A stretch of DNA of 64,000 nucleotides from NCBI RefSeq assembly GCF_017876755.1, contig NZ_JAGIOO010000001.1, positions 868,001 through 932,000 on the forward strand. The letters run 5' to 3'. Numbering within the stretch: the stretch's first letter is position 1; every line of letters begins with the position of its first letter. The notes beneath the pieces are model-generated. The model ran no database searches. It was given only the letters and a program-made list of their open reading frames with translations, and was not told the origin of the DNA. The translations under genes were made by a program, and so were the position numbers. Below, piece after piece: positions 45,815 through 53,134 of this stretch. The DNA comes from Crossiella equi (GTDB lineage: Bacteria; Actinomycetota; Actinomycetes; Mycobacteriales; Pseudonocardiaceae).

Positions 45815-46153
45815 GGCGCCCAGGCCACCCGCGGGTCGCCCTCGACCGCGAGGTCCTCCAGCGGCCCGCGGCCGTAGCAGGTGGGCGCCAGCTCGCTGGC
45901 CGAGGTGTCCACCCGGCCACGGCCACCGCCTCCGGGGCGCCACGGCGAGCTGGGCGTCGTAGGTGTGCACGGCGATCTCCTGGAGCTGGTGCCGGGCCCG
46001 GTCGAACAGTGTCCACTCCGGACAGCTCGGCACCGGCAGGTCCAGGCCGGGCGCGGCGGCGACGGCTGCCCGGAACGCGGTGGACCGGTCGTCGATCAGC
46101 CGCAGCAGGCCGGGGAAGGCCGAGGTGGTGTGCACCCGCGCTGTGCAAACCAC
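45811..46153 (-). pseudogene. Remnant of an MDMPI/TIGR03083-type (maleylpyruvate isomerase-like) gene
   Basis: The N-terminal motif of the family is present (FPGLLRLIDDRSTAFRAAVA, LDLPVPSCPEWTLFD) but jumps directly to the later motif QLQEIAVHTYDAQLAV, skipping roughly 90 residues that hold metal-binding His of the helical bundle. The frame is then broken: the end continues in a different frame as VDTSASELAPTCYGRGPLED and DLAVEGDPRVAWAP to TAA at 45811. An internal deletion plus at least one frameshift make this a dead gene. Confidence 0.7.
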
Positions 46154-46293
46154 CCCACTCCGGTCGCGGAACAGCGAATCCGGCGCCGCGCGCGTGGTTA
46201 TGCTGGCGGCATGATCAGGGGGGTTATGGTTCTCACGGCCACCGCGCGCTGCTCGCCACCGGTACCGCCGCCGACGGCCGCGTCCAGGGCGCC

Positions 46294-46764
46294 GTGGACC
46301 CGGCGGTGTTCCAGGCCAAGGTGCTGGCCCGGGCGGAGAAGTGGTTCCGGGCCGGGCTCAACTACTCGCAGGACCACTGCTGGTCCGAGCAGACGGGCTA
46401 CTCGCAGGCGAACTGGGGCGGTCCGCTGGGCGGCTGCTCCTGGCCCGCCTACCGCACGGACTGCTCCGGGTTCGTGTCCATGGCCTGGGGTGTGTGGTCC
46501 AGCTACGCCACCCCGCGGCCCGGCCCCAGCCCGGACCTGGACAACATCTCGCACGTGATCACCGAGGACGAGCTGCGCACCGGGGACATCCTGGTCGCCG
46601 ACAGCAAGCACGTGCGGTTGTTCGAGCGCTGGGTGGACCGCACCGCGCGGCGCTACCTGGCCTACGACTTCGGCTCCACCCCGGTGAAGCACCAGGAGTA
46701 CGTGCTGGACGCGCCCGGGGAGAACCGGTACCGCACCCTGCGCTCGAACCAGGTGGCTACCTGA
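46294..46764 (+). CDS. NlpC/P60-like amidase, signal peptide apparently frameshifted off
   Basis: The intact frame encodes WFRAGLNYSQDHCWSEQTGY, then the amidase block YRTDCSGFVSMAWGVWSS (catalytic Cys) and ELRTGDILVADSKHVRLFER (catalytic His). This matches secreted actinobacterial NlpC/P60-like enzymes that cut peptidoglycan peptides. The usual signal peptide is not in this frame: ATG 46211 begins a hydrophobic stretch (MIRGVMVLTATA) in another frame, and a run of six G at 46218-46223 lies between. A one-base shift would join them. GTG 46294 is the first in-frame start, giving 156 aa without export signal. Either a broken gene or a sequence error. Confidence 0.65.
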   Translation: MDPAVFQAKVLARAEKWFRAGLNYSQDHCWSEQTGYSQANWGGPLGGCSWPAYRTDCSGFVSMAWGVWSSYATPRPGPSPDLDNISHVITEDELRTGDILVADSKHVRLFERWVDRTARRYLAYDFGSTPVKHQEYVLDAPGENRYRTLRSNQVAT

Positions 46765-47709
46765 GGAACGGCAGGAGCCCGGCCAGCAGCGAGTCCGGGG
46801 CCTCCTCAGCCACCCAGTGGCCGCAGTCCGGGAGCACCAGCTCGCGCACGTCGGCGGCGCCCAGCCGCAGCGCCCCGGCCACGCCACTGCCCAGGTTGTC
46901 CGCCCCGCCGATCGCCAGCACGGGCAGGGCCAGCTTGGTACGGGCGCGCCGGAGGTTCTGCGGGATCGTCACGTCCAGCGCCCGTACCAGCCGAAGCTGC
47001 CGCGCAGGTTGTCCGGGTCGCGCAGCACGGACACGTAGTGCTCGGCCGCCTCGCGTGGCAGGCCGGTGAACTTCGGGCCGAAGTAGACCTCCTCCCGGCC
47101 CCGCACGAGCGCCTCGTTCACCTCGGGGCCCAGGCGGTTGAACATGAGGTGCCACAGGCGTTCGGTGGCCTGCGGCGAGGTGAGCACCGGCGGGGTCTCG
47201 CTCAGGCCCGGCAGCACGGCCTCGGCCACCGCGAGCCGCCGAACGCGTGCCGGGTGGTCGGCGGCCAGGGCGTAGCCGATGGCGAGCCCGGTGTCGTGTC
47301 CGACCACGTCGAAGCGCCCGTGCCCCAAGGCCTCCATCAGCGCGACCAGGTCGGTGGCGAGGGTGGCGGTGTCGTAGCCGGTGCGCGGTTTGCCGGTGCG
47401 GCCCATCCCCCGCTGGTCCACCGCGACGACCCGGAACTCCTCGGCCAGCGCGGGCATGACGTGCCGCCAGGCGTACCAGGTCTGCGGCCAGCCGTGCACG
47501 AGCAGCAGCGGCGGACCGTCCCCGCCCGTGACCACGTGCTGCCGCAGGCCGTTGGCCACGACGAACGAGCTGGTGAACGTCCGCCCGAACCCGGGCGGCA
47601 GCCGCGGTCCGGCCGGTGCGGCGGCGGCCTCGGTGCGCCCGAGCCCGAGCAGCAGGGCCCCGAGCCCGGCGGCCTTGACCACACCGCGCCGGGAGAGGTG
47701 TTCACTCAC
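46757..47709 (-). pseudogene. Tat-exported alpha/beta hydrolase (epoxide hydrolase-like), frameshifted
   Basis: GTG 47709 (after AGGAGG) starts a twin-arginine signal (EHLSRRGVVKAAGLGALLLG) and an epoxide-hydrolase-like fold: LLLVHGWPQTWYAWRHVMPA, VVAVDQRGMGRTGKP, nucleophile Asp in VVGHDTGLAIGYALA. The frame ends early at DNLRGSFGWYGRWT-stop near 46968, but the next frame carries on exactly where homology should (RALDVTIPQNLRRARTKLAL, then VRELVLPDCGHWVAEEAP with the catalytic His) to TAG at 46757. One missing base near 46983 explains it. Interrupted gene or local sequence error. Confidence 0.8.
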
Positions 47710-47828
47710 GGAGTCCTCCTGGGTTGCCGGACGAAGACGAGCGCGGCCACCGGCAGCGCGACCCGGTCGCCGAAGTTGATGACGGCGGCGAGGACGTTCA
47801 GTCCCACCCGGTACCGCACCCGGGTCAT
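47706..47828 (-). CDS. Small 40-aa protein coupled to creatininase and hydrolase genes
   Basis: MTRVRYRVGLNVLAAVINFG then DRVALPVAALVFVRQPRRTP: a basic, mostly hydrophobic peptide that could span a membrane once. Its ATG is two bases after the creatininase stop and its TGA overlaps the GTG of the Tat hydrolase (GTGA), so the three form a translationally coupled unit. I know no family for it. It could be a remnant joining two genes, but its precise fit argues for a real product. Confidence 0.5.
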   Translation of the reverse strand: MTRVRYRVGLNVLAAVINFGDRVALPVAALVFVRQPRRTP

Positions 47829-47830
47829 GC

Positions 47831-48595
47831 TCACCCCCACGGGTTGGCGAGCACCGCGTCCGCCAGCTCCCGGGCGCACGCGGCCAGCAGCCGCTTGCCC
47901 TTGGCCGCCGTGGCGGCCCGGGCGTCCCCGGCCACCCCGCCGGGGGTGAAGGTCCGGAAGGACACCGGCAGGTAGACCGGTGCCTTCGACTCGGCGGGCA
48001 TGGTGATCGCGGGACCGTGGGCACGGGTCAGCTTGTCCCCGCGCACCAGCTCCGGGAAGGCGGCCAGCATCAGCGAGGTCTCGCCCTCGCAGGCGTGCAT
48101 CAGCCCGTCCTGGGCCTCCAGGGTCTCCGCCACCACCTCCCGCGCGAGGGTGAAGTAGTTGGCCAGCCCGATCTGGGCGGGCACCTCCACGCCCAGCTCG
48201 GTGACCAGGGCGTGCAGGGCGGTCATGTTGCCGCCGTGCCCGTTGACGATGAGGATCCGGTTGAACCCGGCGCGCGAGATGGACCGGCACACGTCCCGGA
48301 GCAGCGCGTGCAGTGTGCCCAGGCCGAGGGTGATGGTGCCGCCGAAGGCCATGTGGTGCTCGGCCAGCCCGAACGGGATGGCGGGGGCGACCACCACCGG
48401 GACCAGCCCGGCCAGCTGCTCGGCGGCCAGCCGGGTGACCTCGGCGGCGAGCAGGTCGTCCACGCCGGTGGGCAGGTGCGGTCCGTGCTGCTCGGTGGAC
48501 CCGATGGGCAGCAGCACAACGGCGTTCCGCTCCGCGAGCGCGTTGAGCTCGGCGGCGGTGAGCCGGTTCCAGGCGGTTTCCGCGGCGGTGGTCAC
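47831..48595 (-). CDS. Creatininase-family amidohydrolase
   Basis: 254 aa with the family metal and active-site blocks: VVLLPIGSTEQHGPHLPTGV (Glu, His), LIVNGHGGNMTAL, and HACEGETSLML. Members hydrolyse cyclic amides such as creatinine or act in cofactor maturation (MftE). Here no mycofactocin, riboflavin or creatinine genes are adjacent, so the reaction is unknown. GTG 48595 starts it; it leads the small-peptide/hydrolase unit. Confidence 0.88.
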   Translation of the reverse strand: MTTAAETAWNRLTAAELNALAERNAVVLLPIGSTEQHGPHLPTGVDDLLAAEVTRLAAEQLAGLVPVVVAPAIPFGLAEHHMAFGGTITLGLGTLHALLRDVCRSISRAGFNRILIVNGHGGNMTALHALVTELGVEVPAQIGLANYFTLAREVVAETLEAQDGLMHACEGETSLMLAAFPELVRGDKLTRAHGPAITMPAESKAPVYLPVSFRTFTPGGVAGDARAATAAKGKRLLAACARELADAVLANPWG

Positions 48596-48657
48596 GCGGT
48601 GACGGTAGGCGGGCGCGCCGGTCCGGCGCGCCCGTCAGATGACGCCGTCGGTGTACG

Positions 48658-49512
48658 TCATCGCCCGTTGTGCTTGTCCACGTGCCGCAGCACGAGCTCG
48701 GCGGTCTCGGCAGGGCGTTCCTCGGGCAGCCAGTGGCTGCCGTCGGCGTACTCCACGAACTCGTACTCCGCGTCCACGAACTCCCGGGTCCGCTCCGCCG
48801 CACCGCGGCCGAGCGCGGCGTCCAGGGCGCCCCAGGCGTAGAGCGTGGGCGTGGTGATGCGGGGTGCCCGGACGTGCAGGTCCTCGCCCATGGCGCGGTA
48901 CCAGTTCAGCGTGGCCGAGAGCGCGCCCGGCTCCTGGAGGCGGCGGATGTTGTTCGCCACCAAGTGCTCCGGCAGCTTGCCGCCGTAGGCCAGGCGGATC
49001 CGCGCGCCGTCCTCGGCCAGCAGCGAGGCCTCCGGGGCACCGTCGCGCTGCCGGAAGAAGCGCACGTAGTCCAGCCTGCGGTCCTGCTGCTCGTCGCGCC
49101 GCTGCTCCGCGTGGAGCGCCTCCGGGTGCGGGGTGGCCAGCACGGACAGCGAACTGAGCCGCTCCGGGTGGTGGCCCGCCAGGGACCAGGCGACCATGCC
49201 GCCCCAGTCGTGCGCGACCAGGTGGAAGCGCTGCGCGCCCAGCGCGTCGGCGAAGCCCAGGGCGTCGCGGACCAGGGTGGGCACCGCGTAGTCGGCCGGG
49301 TCCGAGGGGCGGGCGCCGGTGGCGTAGCCGCGCTGGTCCACCGCGACCGCGCGGTAGCCCGCCCGGCCCAGGACCGCCAGGTGGTGCTGCCAGCAGTCGG
49401 CGAACTCGGGCCAGCCGTGCAGGAACAGCACGAGCTGCCCGTCGGCGGGCCCGGTGGCCAGGGCGGTGTGCGAGTGCGCTCCGATGTGGAGTGTCAGGTT
49501 CTCGGGTGTCAT
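48658..49512 (-). CDS. Alpha/beta hydrolase, epoxide hydrolase type
   Basis: 284 aa. LVLFLHGWPEFADCWQHHL (HGWPE oxyanion motif), nucleophile Asp in LVAHDWGGMVAWSLA, lid Tyr in NNIRRL and NWYRAMGED, and catalytic His in YADGSHWLPEERP. All catalytic residues are intact, unlike its frameshifted relative at 46757-47709. ATG 49512 overlaps the VOC gene stop (ATGA). Detoxification or catabolism of epoxides or esters is likely. Confidence 0.9.
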   Translation of the reverse strand: MTPENLTLHIGAHSHTALATGPADGQLVLFLHGWPEFADCWQHHLAVLGRAGYRAVAVDQRGYATGARPSDPADYAVPTLVRDALGFADALGAQRFHLVAHDWGGMVAWSLAGHHPERLSSLSVLATPHPEALHAEQRRDEQQDRRLDYVRFFRQRDGAPEASLLAEDGARIRLAYGGKLPEHLVANNIRRLQEPGALSATLNWYRAMGEDLHVRAPRITTPTLYAWGALDAALGRGAAERTREFVDAEYEFVEYADGSHWLPEERPAETAELVLRHVDKHNGR

Positions 49513-49811
49513 GACTCCAGCGGCCTCAACGCGATGCGAGCGGTCGGCTCGGTGACTTCCTGCAACTCCACGATGTTGCCATCCGGGTCCCGGCCGTAGG
49601 TGGTCCGCACCCCGGGCGCGACGTCCTGCGGCTCGGAGTGGAAGCGCATGCCGCGCGCCAGCAGCCGCTGGTACTCCGCGTCCAGGCCCACCACGTCCAG
49701 GCACAGGTGCGTGCTCCCGGCAGCACACGGCCGCCGGTCCGGGTCGCCGGGCACGGGCTCGGGGTTGGTGTACTCGAACAGCTCGATGTAGGCGTTCCCG
49801 ATCCGCAGCAT
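49509..49811 (-). CDS. VOC-family protein, probably N-terminally truncated
   Basis: 100 aa: MLRIGNAYIELFEYTNPEPV, STHLCLDVVGLDAEYQRLLA, YGRDPDGNIVELQEVTEP. This covers only the second half of a first VOC module and the metal-binding GNIVELQE end. The same frame is open upstream and shows family-like residues (SADKITALHDSEARSV) but no start codon and no N-terminal HHV-type strand, so the 5' part of the gene looks lost. It may still make a short protein from ATG 49811 and is coupled to the epoxide hydrolase gene. Confidence 0.6.
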   Translation of the reverse strand: MLRIGNAYIELFEYTNPEPVPGDPDRRPCAAGSTHLCLDVVGLDAEYQRLLARGMRFHSEPQDVAPGVRTTYGRDPDGNIVELQEVTEPTARIALRPLES

Positions 49812-49897
49812 GACGCTCCGAGCCTCGCTGTCGTGCAGGGCGGTGATCTTGTCGGCGGAGACGGTGCCCTTAGGCCAGGCAGGCCGCGATGGGCCGT

Positions 49898-49909
49898 GAG
49901 AGCGCTTCC
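49898..49909. promoter_or_regulatory. Possible LacI-type site
   Basis: GAGAGCGCTTCC shares nine of its bases in order with the perfect operator before the GH3 gene and keeps the AGCGCT core. It lies upstream of the truncated VOC gene; function uncertain. Confidence 0.3.
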
Positions 49910-49985
49910 TCCGTTGGTAGGGCCGCTACTCCGAACGGAGGTCCCGCCCCCGGATCATCCAGGGCGCTGGGACGCGGTGCCCAGG

Positions 49986-50262
49986 GTGCACGCCCCTGGC
50001 TACTGGCTGTCCGTCCTCTTCGGACCCCTGCTGCGCGCGCCGCTGTCCTCGGCGGTGGCCGTCTGCGGGGCGAGCGCGGCGATCGCGGGCGCGGCGCTGG
50101 CGAAGAAGGAGCAGCAGCCCTACAGCGCTGGAGGCGGCGGTGCGGCTGTGACAGCGGACTGGTGCCCGCAGCGGCAGCGCCGGATGGCGCCCGGTGGGCG
50201 TGTTCGGCGCGGCCACGGTTGTCACCGTGGTCGCCGCCCTGGGGCTGCCGCTGTTCGGCTGA
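49986..50262 (+). pseudogene. Degraded small membrane-protein gene
   Basis: One frame gives a membrane-like segment (GYWLSVLFGPLLRAPLSSAV, AVCGASAAIAGAALAKKEQQ) and then degenerates; another frame resumes with VGVFGAATVVTVVAALGLPL and FG-stop at 50262. The two hydrophobic halves look like one two-helix protein split by a frameshift between about 50155 and 50190. Family unknown. Low-confidence call. Confidence 0.35.
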
Positions 50263-50315
50263 GCGACCGGGGCGCCGGGTGACTGCGAGGCACCCGGCGC
50301 CCGGTCAGGTCAGTC

Positions 50316-50477
50316 TCAGGAGAACAGGCGCTGCACGAAGGTGATCACGGACTCGGCCGCGTTGCGCAGCATGCCGACACCGTTCTGCACCCCACCCGCG
50401 GCACCTGTCGGGTCGCTGATGACCAGGTAGATCACCAACACGACCGCCAACACCACGATCAGCTTCTTCACGTTCAC
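50316..50477 (-). CDS. Small conserved-type single-pass membrane protein
   Basis: 53 aa from GTG 50477 (or 51 aa from GTG 50471): [20 protein letters not shown] then [20 protein letters not shown] and [11 protein letters not shown]. The Lys-Lys start, single helix and amphipathic GV-x-x-A-E-S-TFVQ tail match a widespread family of small actinobacterial membrane proteins of unknown function. It stands alone. The 239 bp between this gene's extended frame and the MFS gene are relatively AT-rich and hold no visible gene. Confidence 0.65.
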   Translation of the reverse strand: MNVKKLIVVLAVVLVIYLVISDPTGAAGGVQNGVGMLRNAAESVITFVQRLFS

Positions 50478-50821
50478 CGGCTTGAGTCCATCCTCGTCAC
50501 TGCCCGTTGACCTTGGGGATGCACCACAGCCTTCCATCGAGGGACCGGCAGCGTCGAATCGACACCCCGTTGGCTTGCACACACCCAGACGAGTGACAGT
50601 CTAATTTCAAACCTGCGGGTCACCGCCGTGGAATTCAGATTCCGGAAGCTCCCACCCAGACGGCCTACACCCGTCCCACCATCGGACAACTGCCCTGAAC
50701 AGGCAAAACAGTGGCGTGCCGATCACTGGTTGCGGAGTAAACCGGTCGGATACTCCCTCGGGTTTCATTCACCCGATGCAACAGTTCGACGCAACGGGCG
50801 GGCTTCTGCCAGAAAGTTCGG

Positions 50822-52030
50822 ATGCGCTCATCCGCTCTACCCCGTCCGGCGGCCACCCCTAGCCCACCCCTGAGCCCAATTGGCGGCTGGTTCGCCCTCT
50901 CCTGCGGCGTGTTCACCGTGCTCGGACTCGGCTCGGCGCTGCTCGGCCCGACCCTGGGCGACCTGGCGCGGGTGCTGGCGATCAGCCTGCCGATGGCGGG
51001 CGCGGTGCGCACCGGGCGCCAGGCCGGGCAGTTCGTGGCCTCGGTCGGCTGCGCCTGGCTCGGCTCCCGAAGACCGGCGGCACACCTGGGCCTGGCGGGC
51101 TTCCTCTGCTACTGCCTGGGCCTGGTGCTCCTGCTCCTGGACGGCGGCCTGCCCCTCGCGGTGGCCGCCGCAGTGCTGTGGGGCCTGGGCCAGGGCGGGC
51201 TGCACGTGGTGTGCAACGCCGAGGTCGTCTCCCGCACCGGCGCCGACGCGCCGCGCCACATGGCCACCTTGCACTTCTGGTACAGCCTGGGCTCGATCAC
51301 GGGCCCGCTGCTGGTCTACCTGTGCCGCCTGACCGGGCACTGGTGGTCGGCCTACCTGCTGGCGGCGGCGACCATGGCCGGGCTCGCGGTGCGCCTGTTC
51401 AGACGTCCGGTCACCGGATCGAGCGTGCCCGGTCCGCGCCCGAACCTCCGGCTGGACTATCGGGTGCTGGCCGCGCCCATGCTCGCGGTCACCGCGGTGA
51501 ACATGGTCAACGCGGGCCTGGCCGACTGGACCTACCAGAACTCGGTGCTGCTCGCGCACGCCACCGCGGGCCAGGCCACCGTGGTGACCTCGGCGTTCTG
51601 GGTGGCCATCGCGGTGGGCCGCTGGCTGTCCGCCCGCCTGGTCCGCCCGTTCGGCACCGGCGCGCTGCTGCTCGTCTCGGCCGCGGTGGCCGCAGCCGGG
51701 ACCGGGGGCATCGTGCTGTGCGGCGGGGACGTGCCCGGGCTGACCGTGGCCACCGCACTGGCCGGGCTGGGCATCGCGCCGCTGTACCCACTGCTGACCG
51801 CCCTGGGTGCGGCGGCGGCCGAGGACACCACGAGCGCGGCGGGCGTGCTGTCCGCCGGTGCGGCCGCCGCGGCCGCGATCGGGCCCTTCCTGCAAGGCCT
51901 GCTCGGCAACGGGCACGACGGCGGCATGATCCTGCCCGCGGCCCTCGCTCTGCCCCTGGTCGTGGGCGTCGTGCTCACCGTGCGTCAGGACCGGTCGCGG
52001 AAAACCACCCGTCCGATGGCTGCGGATTGA
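50822..52030 (+). CDS. MFS transporter (sugar/fucose-permease-like)
   Basis: 402 aa with 11-12 predicted helices. GGWFALSCGVFTVLGLGSAL, GLGQGGLHVVCNAEVV, MATLHFWYSLGSITGPLLVY and ADWTYQNSVLLAHATAGQAT resemble the FucP/GlcP-like branch of the major facilitator superfamily. Substrate could be a sugar or sugar alcohol given the DeoR/polyol operon that follows on the same strand, but 249 bp and an operator region separate them, so it is probably its own transcript. Confidence 0.82.
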   Translation: MRSSALPRPAATPSPPLSPIGGWFALSCGVFTVLGLGSALLGPTLGDLARVLAISLPMAGAVRTGRQAGQFVASVGCAWLGSRRPAAHLGLAGFLCYCLGLVLLLLDGGLPLAVAAAVLWGLGQGGLHVVCNAEVVSRTGADAPRHMATLHFWYSLGSITGPLLVYLCRLTGHWWSAYLLAAATMAGLAVRLFRRPVTGSSVPGPRPNLRLDYRVLAAPMLAVTAVNMVNAGLADWTYQNSVLLAHATAGQATVVTSAFWVAIAVGRWLSARLVRPFGTGALLLVSAAVAAAGTGGIVLCGGDVPGLTVATALAGLGIAPLYPLLTALGAAAAEDTTSAAGVLSAGAAAAAAIGPFLQGLLGNGHDGGMILPAALALPLVVGVVLTVRQDRSRKTTRPMAAD

Positions 52031-52211
52031 GGTCCGGGCGGAAACCCGGGCACACGCACCACCGCAAACGGACACTCACCCGGTCGGGGTAGATCGATTA
52101 CCTGGAGAAACACCAGGTGGACGTGTCCGGAACCGGGCACCAAACGGGCATCGCCTCTCCGGGGTGTGGCGGTGGCCACAGCCTCCGGGCGGTGTTACAC
52201 CTATGACCCCA

Positions 52212-52256
52212 GCCCGAACGGGCAATTTCGGGCACGCACATCCCGCCCGAACGGGC
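52212..52256. promoter_or_regulatory. Paired operators upstream of the DeoR gene
   Basis: GCCCGAACGGGC occurs at 52212-52223 and again at 52245-52256, centre to centre 33 bp, about three helical turns, with a half-site (TTTCGGGC) between. Both are dyads with a two-base spacer. Placement 24-68 bp before the DeoR start suggests cooperative autorepression and control of the polyol operon. Confidence 0.72.
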
Positions 52257-52279
52257 AGCGGTGGACGAGGAGGTCCGGG

Positions 52280-53041
52280 ATGCAGGCGGAGGACCGCAAG
52301 CGGCGCATCCTGGCCCGCGCCCGCGCGGACGGCCGGGTCGACGTGATGGCCATGGCCAGCGAGTTCGGGGTGGCGCCGGAGACCGTGCGGCGCGACCTGA
52401 AGTCCCTCGGCGAGCACGGCCTGCTGCGCCGCACGCACGGCGGTGCGCTGCCGGTGGAGAGCGCGGGCTTCGAGACCGGGCTGGCCTTCCGGGCGGGCTC
52501 GATGGTGCCGGAGAAGCAGCGCATCGCCCGCGCCGCCGCCGAACGCCTGGACGAGGCCGAGACGGTCTTCATCGACGAGGGCTTCACCCCGCACCTCATC
52601 GCCGAGAACCTGCCCACCAACCGCCAGCTCACCGTGGTCACCGCCTCCCTGCCCACGGCGGCGGCCCTGTCCGAACAGCCCAGCACCACCGTGCTGCTGC
52701 TCGGCGGCCGGGTCCGGGGCCGCACCAAGGCCACCGTGGACCACTGGGCGATCCGCATGCTCAGCGAGCTGGTGATCGACCTGGCCTACATCGGGGCCAA
52801 CGGGATCTCCCGCGAACACGGCCTGACCACACCCGACCCGGTGGTCTCCGCGGTCAAGGCGCAGGCCATCGCGGCCTCCCGGCGGAAGATCTTCGTCGGG
52901 GTGCACACCAAGTTCGGCGTGGCGAGCTTCAGCCGCTTCGCCGCGGTCTCGGACTTCGAGGCGATCGTCACCGACACCACCCTCTCCCCCACCGAGGCAC
53001 ACCGCTACGCCCTGCTGGGCCCGAAGGTCATCCGGGTTTAG
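52280..53041 (+). CDS. DeoR/GlpR-family transcriptional regulator
   Basis: 253 aa. DeoR helix-turn-helix RKRRILARARADGRVDVMAM, ASEFGVAPETVRRDLKSLGE, HGLLRRTHGGALPVE, then the sugar-isomerase-like effector domain with AETVFIDEGFTPHLIAENLP, LTVVTASLPTAAAL, LLLGGRVRG and AYIGANGISREHGLTTPDP. ATG 52280 follows GAGGAGG and begins the HTH; the frame open upstream crosses the operators. It heads the polyol operon and should respond to a phosphorylated or free sugar intermediate. Confidence 0.93.
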   Translation: MQAEDRKRRILARARADGRVDVMAMASEFGVAPETVRRDLKSLGEHGLLRRTHGGALPVESAGFETGLAFRAGSMVPEKQRIARAAAERLDEAETVFIDEGFTPHLIAENLPTNRQLTVVTASLPTAAALSEQPSTTVLLLGGRVRGRTKATVDHWAIRMLSELVIDLAYIGANGISREHGLTTPDPVVSAVKAQAIAASRRKIFVGVHTKFGVASFSRFAAVSDFEAIVTDTTLSPTEAHRYALLGPKVIRV

Positions 53042-53134
53042 CCCCGCCGCACAACCTCAGACAGCTCCCCCGACTGGTTCGCCGACCAACGGCGGCCCCT
53101 GCCGTGCTGCCCGCACATCAGGGAAGGAAGGACG

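Noticed and set aside
47706-48595. Mycofactocin-type pair (creatininase MftE plus small precursor peptide)
   Set aside because: The 40-aa peptide lacks the C-terminal Val-Tyr of MftA, and no radical SAM or other mft gene is nearby.
49638-50344. Longer plus-strand protein covering the VOC gene region
   Set aside because: The first half is antisense to the VOC gene and lacks features; only the hydrophobic stretch from 49986 looks like a gene remnant.
52033-52049. Terminator after the MFS gene (CCGGG-N6-CCCGG)
   Set aside because: The stem is only 5 bp and lies in generally GC-rich DNA; too weak to list as a feature.
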